A DNA stretch of 5,951 bases, from positions 1 to 5,951 of the forward strand of contig JAIOJM010000294.1 of assembly GCA_019911785.1 (NCBI GenBank). Direction: 5' to 3'. Both the position numbers and the translations under genes were made by a program. This DNA comes from Sulfuricella sp. (lineage in GTDB: Bacteria; Pseudomonadota; Gammaproteobacteria; Burkholderiales; Sulfuricellaceae). The notes beneath the pieces were generated by a model. That model saw nothing but the letters and a program-made list of their open reading frames with translations, did no database searches and was not told where the DNA came from. Position 1 is the stretch's first letter. Every line of letters begins with the position of its first letter. Below, one piece after another: positions 1-5,808 of the stretch.

Positions 1-2047
1 TGCCATCCTTGCGATAGCTTCTCAACACTGCGCTGCCGTCATGTTGCTCGCGGATGGCCTGGTAGATATTCCCGATTTGCGGCTGGTTCAGCTCTCCGCT
101 GTCGAGCAGGCGGCAACTCTTGCCGACCACTTCCTTGCTGGCGTAGCCGGTGGTGCGTTCAAATGCGGAATTGACATAAAAGACGGGGAAATTTTCCTGT
201 CTGGCGTCGACAATGAAAATGGCGTTAACGCTGGACTCCATGGCACGCCCCCACAGCCGCAGGTTTTGCTCCGCAGCCTTGAGCTCGCTGATGTCGCTAT
301 AAATGGCAGCGTAATGGGCGATTTCGCCCTGCTCGTTGCGTACCGTGCTGATTGCCATCCAGGCCGGGTAGATTTCGCCGTTCTTGCGCTTGTTCCAGAT
401 TTCGCCCTGCCAGTGACCGCTTTGGTGGATGGAGTTCATCATGCTGCGGAAAAATTCCGCATCATGGCGCCCCGATTTCAGCAGGCTCGGGCTCTGGCCA
501 AGCACCTCGGCCCGGTCATAGCCGGTAATGTCGAGAAACGCCTGGTTGACCGAGACGATGTGGTTTTGTGCATCGGTGATGAAAATGGCTTCATGGCTGC
601 CCTCAAACACCAGGGCGGCGAGGCGCAATTGCTGCTCGGCCTGCTTGCGCTCGGTGATGTCTCGAATGATTGCCTGGCGAAAATGCTTTCCTTCCGTTTC
701 GATCGAGCGCGCGCTGACCTCTACAGGAAAAACGGATTGATCCGCATACCGGTGCACGGTCTCATAGACCAGGCCTTCGACTCCACAGCGATCCCAGTTG
801 GCGTCGAACGCTGCCAGAGCTTCCGGTGCTTGCAGGTCGCGCGCGTTCATGCGCAGCAACTCGTCGCGGCTATGGCCGTATGCCTGGATCGCGCGCTCGT
901 TCGCTTCGATGATGCGGCCGGTGTCATCCATCATCAGGATGATGTCGTTGGCGTAGCGCGTCAGGGCGTTGTACTTTTGCTCCAATACCTGCCGCTTGAG
1001 TTTGCCCTCGTAATGCCTGGCCAGAAATTGCGCGCGCTGCTGCCGCCACCACAGTCCGGTAGCCACCCCCGCCCCGGTGATGAAGGCGAAAGCCAGGATC
1101 GCCACGATCCAGGCAGTCCTGCGGATCGGGGCGTAGAGTTCTTCCTTGTCCATTTTGGCGATCAGGAACCAGGGCGAATCCGGAATCTTTTTCGCGGCGC
1201 CGATGACCGGGATTCCCCGGTAATCGGCGCCTTCTATCAGCCCTCCTTTACCTCGCGCCATCATGGCGGTCAGCAATTTCTTTTCGGTTACCGGAAGCCG
1301 CAACTGCAGCGCGGTGTTGTCGCGCTGGCGCAAGTTGTTCAGAACCACCACCTCATCGCCTTCGCGCCGGGCCAGTATGGCTTCGGCGCTCGGGCTGGGC
1401 GTCGGCCAGGTTTGCAGCAGCGGGAAAAGGTAACGTTGCGGGTCGATGCGGAAATAAATCCCCGCGATGGCCCGGTCGCGCGCATCACCGTGGGCGAAGA
1501 TCGGCACCACCAGATCAAGCCGGACGCGCGGGGTCTCGGCGCCCGGATGCAGGTCGGTGAGAATGGCCTGCTTGGTGCGCATGGCTTCCATGACCAGCTC
1601 TACCCCGTAGGCAGTGGGTGGCTTGGCATCCGGCGTGACCGGCAAGTCCCGCACGACCCCGCGCTCGTCCAGGATGAACACGCCCTGAAAATCATAGGCC
1701 TGCTGCACCGCTTTCAGGCGCTGCGCGATCCGTTGCGCGCCTGAGTCAAGCGGCGTGCCGCGCTGCAGCCAGCGCTCGATTTCCATCGCCAGCTGGGGGT
1801 CGCGGGCCATCACCTCGGCGTTTTTCTTGTACGCCCGACGCCAGTCAGCCACCTGATTCACCCTCAGGTCGGCGATGGCGCCCAGGGTGTCATGCGCTTC
1901 CTTTTTGACGCCTTCCTGGTACCGATTGAAAACAAAATACCCGGTAGCGCCGATGGCGCAAGCCCATAGAGCGAACACCAGCAAGGGAACCCAGGCAAAC
2001 AACCTTGAGGGCGAGTGCGGGTTGGCCGGAGATAACTCGTTTGTCAT
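1..2047 (-). CDS. Membrane-anchored Cache/multi-PAS sensor protein, 3' end beyond window
   Basis: The frame is open from ATG at 2047 to the left edge, giving 682 codons with no stop, so the C-terminus is missing. What is seen: a hydrophobic segment at residues 16-40, a periplasmic-type region at about 41-311, a second hydrophobic segment at 312-334, then PAS domains at about 355-466, 475-588 and 597 onward. The first two PAS domains end in the usual linkers (DITERKQAE at 463, DISELKAAE at 585). The periplasmic part ends in a Cache-like motif (DSPWFLIAKMD) just before the second membrane segment. Family knowledge: such proteins sense an external ligand with Cache and internal redox or ligand cues with PAS, and pass the signal to a histidine kinase, GGDEF or EAL domain. 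Which one applies here cannot be seen. The start at 2047 is preferred over an ATG at 2051 because the 2051 frame soon stops, and AGGA lies 7 nt before 2047. It is probably transcribed alone, since 582 nt separate it from the upstream regulator gene. Confidence 0.9.
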   Translation of the reverse strand, partial: MTNELSPANPHSPSRLFAWVPLLVFALWACAIGATGYFVFNRYQEGVKKEAHDTLGAIADLRVNQVADWRRAYKKNAEVMARDPQLAMEIERWLQRGTPLDSGAQRIAQRLKAVQQAYDFQGVFILDERGVVRDLPVTPDAKPPTAYGVELVMEAMRTKQAILTDLHPGAETPRVRLDLVVPIFAHGDARDRAIAGIYFRIDPQRYLFPLLQTWPTPSPSAEAILARREGDEVVVLNNLRQRDNTALQLRLPVTEKKLLTAMMARGKGGLIEGADYRGIPVIGAAKKIPDSPWFLIAKMDKEELYAPIRRTAWIVAILAFAFITGAGVATGLWWRQQRAQFLARHYEGKLKRQVLEQKYNALTRYANDIILMMDDTGRIIEANERAIQAYGHSRDELLRMNARDLQAPEALAAFDANWDRCGVEGLVYETVHRYADQSVFPVEVSARSIETEGKHFRQAIIRDITERKQAEQQLRLAALVFEGSHEAIFITDAQNHIVSVNQAFLDITGYDRAEVLGQSPSLLKSGRHDAEFFRSMMNSIHQSGHWQGEIWNKRKNGEIYPAWMAISTVRNEQGEIAHYAAIYSDISELKAAEQNLRLWGRAMESSVNAIFIVDARQENFPVFYVNSAFERTTGYASKEVVGKSCRLLDSGELNQPQIGNIYQAIREQHDGSAVLRSYRKDG

Positions 2048-2054
2048 GCATTTT

Positions 2055-2058
2055 TCCT
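2055..2058 (-). promoter_or_regulatory. Ribosome-binding site of the Cache/PAS sensor gene
   Basis: AGGA on the minus strand lies 7 nt before the ATG at 2047. The other ATG, at 2051, would have only 3 nt of spacing and opens a different, short frame. This site therefore decides the start. Confidence 0.6.
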
Positions 2059-2074
2059 GTCAGAGCGCGTGTGA

Positions 2075-2105
2075 GGGTGATCGCCAACCAGATTAATATA
2101 ATAGC
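2075..2105 (-). promoter_or_regulatory. AT-rich stretch, possible -10 region for the sensor gene
   Basis: Read on the minus strand this stretch contains TATTATATTAAT, which offers overlapping -10-like hexamers (TATTAT, TATATT) about 40-55 nt before the ATG at 2047. No good -35 hexamer is present at 17 nt. If this is a promoter, it may depend on an activator. The palindrome at 2122-2139 sits just upstream, near where an activator or repressor would bind. This is inferred from composition and position only. Confidence 0.3.
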
Positions 2106-2121
2106 AACAGAAAATTCCGGC

Positions 2122-2139
2122 ATCCGTATAAATACGGAT
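2122..2139. promoter_or_regulatory. Perfect 8-2-8 palindrome, candidate operator
   Basis: ATCCGTAT and ATACGGAT form a perfect inverted repeat around a 2-nt centre (AA). The centre lies about 83 nt before the sensor start codon and directly upstream of an AT-rich -10-like stretch. The size and symmetry fit a site for a dimeric transcription factor. I do not recognise the motif. It is an unlikely terminator, because the stem is AT-rich, the 2-nt loop is too tight, and no T-run follows. Confidence 0.4.
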
Positions 2140-2155
2140 AAAGACCTAAAAGGAT

Positions 2156-2236
2156 CTAATTATCCTGTTTCTTGTCCTTGAAATCCAGCATCATTCTCAC
2201 CGGATCGGACAGGGACTCGGCCTGCATTTTGGCCAT
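2156..2236 (-). pseudogene. Short ORF or gene remnant, 26 codons, unknown function
   Basis: This minus-strand frame begins MAKMQAESLS and ends FKDKKQDN before TAG. The frame stays open five codons upstream of the ATG, to a TAA at about 2252-2254. The peptide is charged and protein-like in composition, which is unusual for random non-coding DNA. No Shine-Dalgarno sequence precedes the ATG. The upstream side runs straight into the repeat-filled segment, so it reads more like the surviving 3' end of a longer gene than an active small gene. Chance is also possible for so short a frame. I recognise no family. Confidence 0.25.
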
Positions 2237-2278
2237 GTGAGCCACACAATCGTTTTATTCTTAAAAACTCAATTGAAC

Positions 2279-2302
2279 CGCCAAGACGCCAAGAACGCCA
2301 AG
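2279..2302. repeat. Three near-tandem CGCCAAG repeats
   Basis: CGCCAAG occurs at 2279-2285, 2287-2293 and 2296-2302, separated by 1 and 2 nt. From memory, similar CGCCAAG runs recur in intergenic DNA of many environmental proteobacteria, so this is probably a dispersed repeat and not a site specific to this locus. Its function is unknown. Confidence 0.5.
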
Positions 2303-2334
2303 TAAATCATTTTGTTGGAAACAATATGGCATTA

Positions 2335-2465
2335 CCCCAGATTATCCATTCCATTATTAGAGCCAAAACACCGCTGTGGGAGCGGCGCCCTCGCCGCGAT
2401 TTGCGACTGCATTCGCGCCGGGGCGGCGCTCCCACATGCACGAGCATTCCAATGGACAATCTGGG
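2335..2465. mobile_element. Nested inverted-repeat element of about 130 bp (REPIN- or MITE-like)
   Basis: Outer arms at 2336-2350 (CCCAGATTATCCATT) and 2451-2465 are inverted repeats matching at 14 of 15 positions. Inside them, TGTGGGAGC (2375-2383) and GCTCCCACA (2428-2436) form a perfect 9-bp inverted pair that continues as an imperfect GC-rich stem. ATTA flanks both ends (2331-2334 and 2466-2469) and could be a target-site duplication. The inner arms resemble the GTGGGAGCGG class of REP sequences known from gammaproteobacteria, in which two inverted REPs form a REPIN mobilised in trans by a RAYT transposase. The element has no coding capacity. A plus-strand frame that crosses it is spurious. 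Confidence 0.6.
2375..2436. repeat. Inverted REP-like doublet (inner hairpin of the element)
   Basis: Both arms begin TGTGGGAGCG when read inward. They continue as GCGCCCTCGCCGCG on the left and CCGCCCCGGCGCG on the right, so the arms are diverged copies of one REP-like unit facing each other. As RNA or single-stranded DNA this would fold into a long GC-rich hairpin. It lies between two genes of the same orientation, where REPs commonly affect mRNA stability or transcript ends. Confidence 0.55.
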
Positions 2466-2543
2466 ATTAACCGATAGGGTGAACGATTTGGGTTTTCTAT
2501 TGGGCCGGCCATTGAATGTTTTGTAGGCTGGCGGTGAGCAACG

Positions 2544-2584
2544 CGAACCCCAGCATGTTCGAGGTCACCAAACGCTGGGGTTCG
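2544..2584 (-). terminator. 11-bp-stem hairpin downstream of the response regulator gene
   Basis: CGAACCCCAGC (2544-2554) and GCTGGGGTTCG (2574-2584) pair perfectly around a 19-nt loop, about 45 nt after the response regulator stop codon. No U-run follows on the minus strand, so it is not a canonical intrinsic terminator. It could mark an mRNA 3' end or be a dispersed repeat. The flank at 2522-2543 (TGTAGGCTGGCGGTGAGC and onward) resembles a common intergenic repeat from memory. The role is inferred from position. Confidence 0.4.
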
Positions 2585-2629
2585 TGGGGGATGGTGTCTG
2601 TCATAACGTGCGCAATCGAACGAAACGGC

Positions 2630-3613
2630 TCACCATCCGTATTCGCGGATTTCCCTGGCCAGGCGCTCGTTCTCCAGCACAAGCTCGCGGGCGGCCAGCG
2701 CCTCCATGACGGACGATTGCATGCGATGGATATGCCAGATCCTGCGCCTGATATCCGCCTTCATTTCGTGGGGTTCCCAATCGAAATCGAGGCAGCAATA
2801 TACCTGGTCCTCGTTGATGGCTTGCGACAGCAGTGTCACGTCTGCCAGACTGCCCATGAGTATGCGCGCCGCACCGGGCTGCGCCTGCATCCATTTGCCG
2901 AGGAACTGGATGCCGCTCATGTCCGGCAAGGTTTGCGCGGCCATCACCAGGTCGTAATTGGCGAACCGCGTATGATCCAGCGCCTCCTTGCCGGAGGCGA
3001 AGGTATCGATCTGGAACTCGATCTTGGTGGGCGCGGCGGGGTGATCGCGCGAAATCTCGCGCCATAAGGCGTCTTTCTCCGCTTCGTGGCCAGGGCCCGG
3101 AGCGAGTCCGTTCAGAATCAAACCCAAGGCGGTTTCGTCGCCATTGACCACCGCGATGCGATACGGATGCCTGCGCTCGGACCGGCTTGACTCGGGCGCG
3201 AGCGAGCTTGCCCGATAGGTTTCGGCGAGACGGCGGTTTTCCTGGAGGATGCGGCGATAGTTCAGCGCTTGCGCGATCGCCGATTTCAGCTCGGCTTCTT
3301 CCCAGGGTTTGGCGATAAAGTGGTGAATATGCATTTCGTTGATGGCGCCGAGCAGCCCTTGAATATCCGCATGCCCACTCATTATCAAGCGCGCCGCGTC
3401 GGGCTGGATTTCGCTGAACTGTTTGAGAAACTGCACGCCGTTCATGCCCGGCATGAGGTAATCGGCGATCACAAGATCGAACACGGTTTCGCAGCAGCGT
3501 GTCAGCGCATCCTTCGGCGAGATGAATGCCTCGACTTCATATTCGTCCTGCAATTCCCGCCGCAGGGCATCAAGAACATTCTGTTCGTCGTCCACCAAAA
3601 GTATGCGGTTCAT
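2630..3613 (-). CDS. Double-receiver response regulator with a degenerate second receiver
   Basis: The product is 327 aa, cytoplasmic, and built of two receiver (REC) domains with no DNA-binding or enzymatic output. REC1 (about 1-120) is complete: acidic pair D8/D9, phospho-acceptor D51 in IADYLMPGMNG, S79 and K102 in FIAKPW. REC2 (about 150-295) aligns over DLVMAAQTLPDMSGIQFL, but D51 becomes A226, S79 becomes G254 and the KPW lysine becomes F277, so it should not be phosphorylated. Each REC is followed by a similar helix (RILQENRRLAETYR; ELVLENERLAREIR), which suggests duplication of a REC-helix unit. The FIAKPW form of REC1 is typical of RpfG-type regulators, whose output is HD-GYP; here the HD-GYP protein is the neighbouring gene. 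The start at 3613 is chosen over an in-frame ATG at 3631 because AAGGAG lies 5 nt before it and MNRILLVDDE is the usual REC start. It probably acts by protein contact or as a phosphate sink. Confidence 0.9.
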   Translation of the reverse strand: MNRILLVDDEQNVLDALRRELQDEYEVEAFISPKDALTRCCETVFDLVIADYLMPGMNGVQFLKQFSEIQPDAARLIMSGHADIQGLLGAINEMHIHHFIAKPWEEAELKSAIAQALNYRRILQENRRLAETYRASSLAPESSRSERRHPYRIAVVNGDETALGLILNGLAPGPGHEAEKDALWREISRDHPAAPTKIEFQIDTFASGKEALDHTRFANYDLVMAAQTLPDMSGIQFLGKWMQAQPGAARILMGSLADVTLLSQAINEDQVYCCLDFDWEPHEMKADIRRRIWHIHRMQSSVMEALAARELVLENERLAREIREYGW

Positions 3614-3618
3614 GCTGG

Positions 3619-3624
3619 CTCCTT
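3619..3624 (-). promoter_or_regulatory. Ribosome-binding site fixing the response regulator start
   Basis: AAGGAG on the minus strand lies 5 nt before the ATG at 3613. The ATG six codons upstream (3631) has only a weak GAG. The site lies inside the six-codon extension that the longer start would add, which argues against that start. Confidence 0.75.
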
Positions 3625-3666
3625 GGTTCATGTGTTCTCGTTTCAGAACGAAAAAGTGGCAACCTC

Positions 3667-3691
3667 GGTCTTCCCTGCAGCAGGGAAGACC
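3667..3691 (-). terminator. Perfect 11-bp-stem, 3-nt-loop hairpin between the HD-GYP unit and the response regulator
   Basis: GGTCTTCCCTG (3667-3677) and CAGGGAAGACC (3681-3691) pair perfectly around a 3-nt loop. On the minus strand the hairpin comes about 30 nt after the small ORF stop and about 53 nt before the response regulator start. A T5 run follows 11 nt beyond the stem, too far for a textbook intrinsic terminator. It may still partly terminate or protect the HD-GYP transcript, or act as a leader hairpin or operator for the response regulator gene. The symmetry is seen; the role is inferred. Confidence 0.5.
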
Positions 3692-3721
3692 TTATTCAAG
3701 TTAGCACATGGCACTAAATTT

Positions 3722-3793
3722 TTAACCGGGGATTCCAATGGAGGCCTGTTCGGCTCGGTTGGCAGAATGTTGCTTATCCATCTCCTTGCTCAT
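3722..3793 (-). CDS. Possible small protein of 23 aa, translationally coupled to the HD-GYP gene
   Basis: ATG at 3793 shares ATGA with the TGA of the HD-GYP gene and opens a frame of 23 codons ending in TAA. GGAGGT lies 5 nt before the ATG, a near-ideal Shine-Dalgarno sequence. The peptide begins MSKEMDKQHS and ends SIGIPG. It is hydrophilic, with no membrane segment, cysteine or known motif. The strong ribosome-binding site and 4-nt overlap match translational coupling as seen between genuine operon genes, including the upstream junction at 5805-5808. Alternatives: the first codons of a formerly longer gene that now stops early, or chance, since GGA GGT also encodes Gly-Gly at the end of the HD-GYP protein. 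Function unknown. Confidence 0.45.
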   Translation of the reverse strand: MSKEMDKQHSANRAEQASIGIPG

Positions 3794-5808
3794 TGTGCAC
3801 CTCCATTGTTTTCAAGCGTGTAGCCTTTTTCGCGGAACAGTCGCAGGCAGGCATCCACCACATTGGGATCATAGAGCTGCCCGCGCTTGGCCTCGATCTC
3901 GGCGAGCGCCACGTCGAAGCCGAGGGCCGGGCGGTAAGGCCGGTGCGCGGTGATCGCCTCCACCACGTCGGCCACGGCGAGAATGCGCGCCTCCAGAATA
4001 ATCTCCTCGCCCTTGAGGCCCTTGGGGTAGCCGGAGCCGTCCATGCGCTCATGGTGCTGCAGCACCATGAGCGCCACCGGCCAGGGGAATTTCACGTCCT
4101 TGATGATGTCGTAGCCCACTTCGGGATGGGTTTTGATCATGCCGAATTCGTGCACTGACAGTCGTCCCGGCCGGTTGAGTATCTCGGCCGGCACATAGAT
4201 CTTGCCGATGTCGTGGATCATGGCGCCGAGCTTCATCCCCTCGATATGGTCTGCATCCAGGCCGAGCTCCCCAGCGATGGCTGCGGCCAGGTCCGCCACC
4301 CGGCTTTGATGGCCGGCAGTGTAAGGGTCACGCTTTTCCACCGTGAGCGCGATGGCGCGGATGGTGCCGATCAGGGCCTCCTTGAGCCGCTCCGCGCTTT
4401 TCAGGTGCTCCAGTTGGTAGTGGTCGCGCTCCTTCCGCATGCGCAGGGTGCTGATGCCGAAAGAGGTGTCGGCAGCCAGTTCCAGAAGCAGGTCCAGTTC
4501 GTCCTTCGAAAAGGTTGCCGCTTCGGCCGAGTAGAGGGTCAGGCTGCCGAGCACCTGGCTGTCCTGGAGCAGGGGCAGCGCAAGGCAAGAGAGCACGCCG
4601 AGCCGGAGTACTTCCTCCCGCCAGTGGGGGAAGGTGGAATCGGCCGAGATGTCTTCGACGATTTGCACCGTTCCCGTGCGCACCGCCCGGATGGTCGGGC
4701 ACCAATCCCCCTCGCCCTTCACCTGAGCCAGGTGGGTATCGAGAAAACCGGCAGTGCAGCCGGCCTGGGCCGCCCGCCGAATCCGATGTTCCCCATCCCG
4801 CTCCACGAGCCCGACCCATGCCATCCTGTATCGGCCAGTCTCCACGATCTGTTTGCACATCGCGTTCAGGAGCTGGGTTTCGTCGGTGGCGCGCACCAGC
4901 ACCTCATTGCAGGCGCTCAGGGTCTTCAGCGCACGGTTAAGCCGTCGCAGCGCACGTTCGGCCTGCTTGCGCTCGGTGATGTTGCGCACAACGGCAATGA
5001 TGTAAGCCTGATTCTCGATGGTGACGTACTCGATGCTGGCTTCGACAGGGAACCGGCTGCCGTCCTTGCGCAGGGCGTCGAATTCCAGGAGGGCTTTGCC
5101 TTGGGCGCGGAGTTCCTGCACGTGCGCCTGCCAAGCGGCGGCGTCAGGGAGGGTTGTTTGGATGTCCACCACACCGCGCTGCAACAGTTCGTCACGCGCG
5201 TAGAGCAGGTCGCGGCAAGCCGCCTCGTTCACGTCCAAGAAGCGGCTGGTGGCAGGGTTCACGATGAAGATGCCGTCGCTGGAGTGATCGAGCAAATTGC
5301 GAAAAAGCTGAATTTTGGCCTCCGCCCGCTTGCGCTCGGTGATGTCGCGGTCTATGCCGCGGTAGCCGCGGAAGTCCCCGCTCCGGTCGAAGACCGGCAC
5401 GCCGCTCGATTCCAGGATGACCACGCGCCCGTCCCTGTGTAGGTTGGCGTTTTCCAAAAGTTCGAAGGGTTGCCGGTTGCGGACGATTTCCCCGAACAGC
5501 CCTGCCACCCGCTGCGCCTCTTCGGCCGGCATCAGATCGAAGGGCGTCCTGCCGACCACTTCTTCCGGCGCATACCCCAGCAGGTCCTGGACCTTGGGGC
5601 TCGCGTAAGTATAGACGTCGTTCTCGTCCGCTTCCCAGATCCAGTCGCTGGTGGTTTCCACCATGGCGCGGAAACGCGCCTCGGAGGCGCGCAACTCGTC
5701 CACCGTGTGCTTGAAGTCGCGCGCGTAGGCCGCCAGTTGCGACTGCGCCATGTCAAGCTGGCGCCGCAGCTCCTGCATCGGCGGCGTATTTTCGGCCTCG
5801 GCGCTCAT
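3790..5808 (-). CDS. PAS-PAS-GAF-HD-GYP protein, predicted cyclic-di-GMP phosphodiesterase
   Basis: The product is 672 aa, complete, with no membrane segment, so cytoplasmic. Order: a helical N-terminus (about 10-45), PAS1 (about 45-160, ending DITERKRAE), PAS2 (about 168-284, ending NITERKQAE), GAF (about 300-455), a linking helix (456-480) and HD-GYP (about 480-665). The HD-GYP signature is intact: H500 in YTAGHQSRV, H532-D533 in HDIGK, H561, H585-H586 in HHERMDGSGYP with GYP at 593-595, and D614 in ILAVADVVEAI followed by RPYRP. Family knowledge: this domain uses a metal centre to hydrolyse cyclic-di-GMP to pGpG or GMP, and the PAS and GAF domains are expected to gate activity by an unknown signal. 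The ATG overlaps the stop of an upstream receiver gene by ATGA, with AGGAAG 7 nt before the start, so the two are probably co-translated. The receiver protein may be a functional partner, as RpfG carries the same two functions in one chain. Confidence 0.95.
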   Translation of the reverse strand: MSAEAENTPPMQELRRQLDMAQSQLAAYARDFKHTVDELRASEARFRAMVETTSDWIWEADENDVYTYASPKVQDLLGYAPEEVVGRTPFDLMPAEEAQRVAGLFGEIVRNRQPFELLENANLHRDGRVVILESSGVPVFDRSGDFRGYRGIDRDITERKRAEAKIQLFRNLLDHSSDGIFIVNPATSRFLDVNEAACRDLLYARDELLQRGVVDIQTTLPDAAAWQAHVQELRAQGKALLEFDALRKDGSRFPVEASIEYVTIENQAYIIAVVRNITERKQAERALRRLNRALKTLSACNEVLVRATDETQLLNAMCKQIVETGRYRMAWVGLVERDGEHRIRRAAQAGCTAGFLDTHLAQVKGEGDWCPTIRAVRTGTVQIVEDISADSTFPHWREEVLRLGVLSCLALPLLQDSQVLGSLTLYSAEAATFSKDELDLLLELAADTSFGISTLRMRKERDHYQLEHLKSAERLKEALIGTIRAIALTVEKRDPYTAGHQSRVADLAAAIAGELGLDADHIEGMKLGAMIHDIGKIYVPAEILNRPGRLSVHEFGMIKTHPEVGYDIIKDVKFPWPVALMVLQHHERMDGSGYPKGLKGEEIILEARILAVADVVEAITAHRPYRPALGFDVALAEIEAKRGQLYDPNVVDACLRLFREKGYTLENNGGAQ
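3799..3804 (-). promoter_or_regulatory. GGAGGT ribosome-binding site inside the end of the HD-GYP gene
   Basis: GGAGGT matches the core anti-Shine-Dalgarno complement exactly and lies 5 nt before the ATG at 3793. It is made of two glycine codons of the HD-GYP C-terminus (residues 669-670). It is the main support for the small ORF that overlaps the stop codon. Confidence 0.5.

Noticed and set aside
41..1744. 567-codon plus-strand open frame
   Set aside because: It lies antisense to the Cache/PAS sensor, whose minus-strand translation shows clear PAS domains and linkers. The plus-strand product has no recognisable domain, and long antisense frames are common in GC-rich genes.
1890..2123. 77-codon minus-strand frame at the sensor start
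   Set aside because: It is out of frame with the sensor, whose hydrophobic segment and Cache region are read in the neighbouring frame with better ribosome-binding-site spacing.
2279..2465. CRISPR array
   Set aside because: The repeats are 7 bp with 1-2 nt gaps or are inverted palindromes. There are no regular direct repeats with unique spacers, and no cas genes.
2503..2510. GGCCGGCC palindrome
   Set aside because: It is only 8 bp, and such symmetry is expected by chance in GC-rich DNA. Nothing around it suggests a role.
2326..2526. 66-codon plus-strand open frame in the intergenic gap
   Set aside because: It is composed mainly of the nested inverted-repeat element, so its residues reflect the palindromes. 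No ribosome-binding site or family resemblance was seen.
2497..2682. 61-codon minus-strand frame overlapping the end of the response regulator
   Set aside because: It starts inside the response regulator in another frame, without a ribosome-binding site, and then reads through the hairpin repeat.
3614..3631. Six-codon N-terminal extension of the response regulator (start at 3631)
   Set aside because: The extension contains the strong AAGGAG of the downstream ATG, adds residues before the normal receiver start, and has only a weak ribosome-binding site of its own.
4213..5442. 409-codon plus-strand open frame
   Set aside because: It is antisense to the PAS-PAS-GAF-HD-GYP gene. Its repeated LALGDVA-type segments are just the reverse of the repeated PAS linkers.
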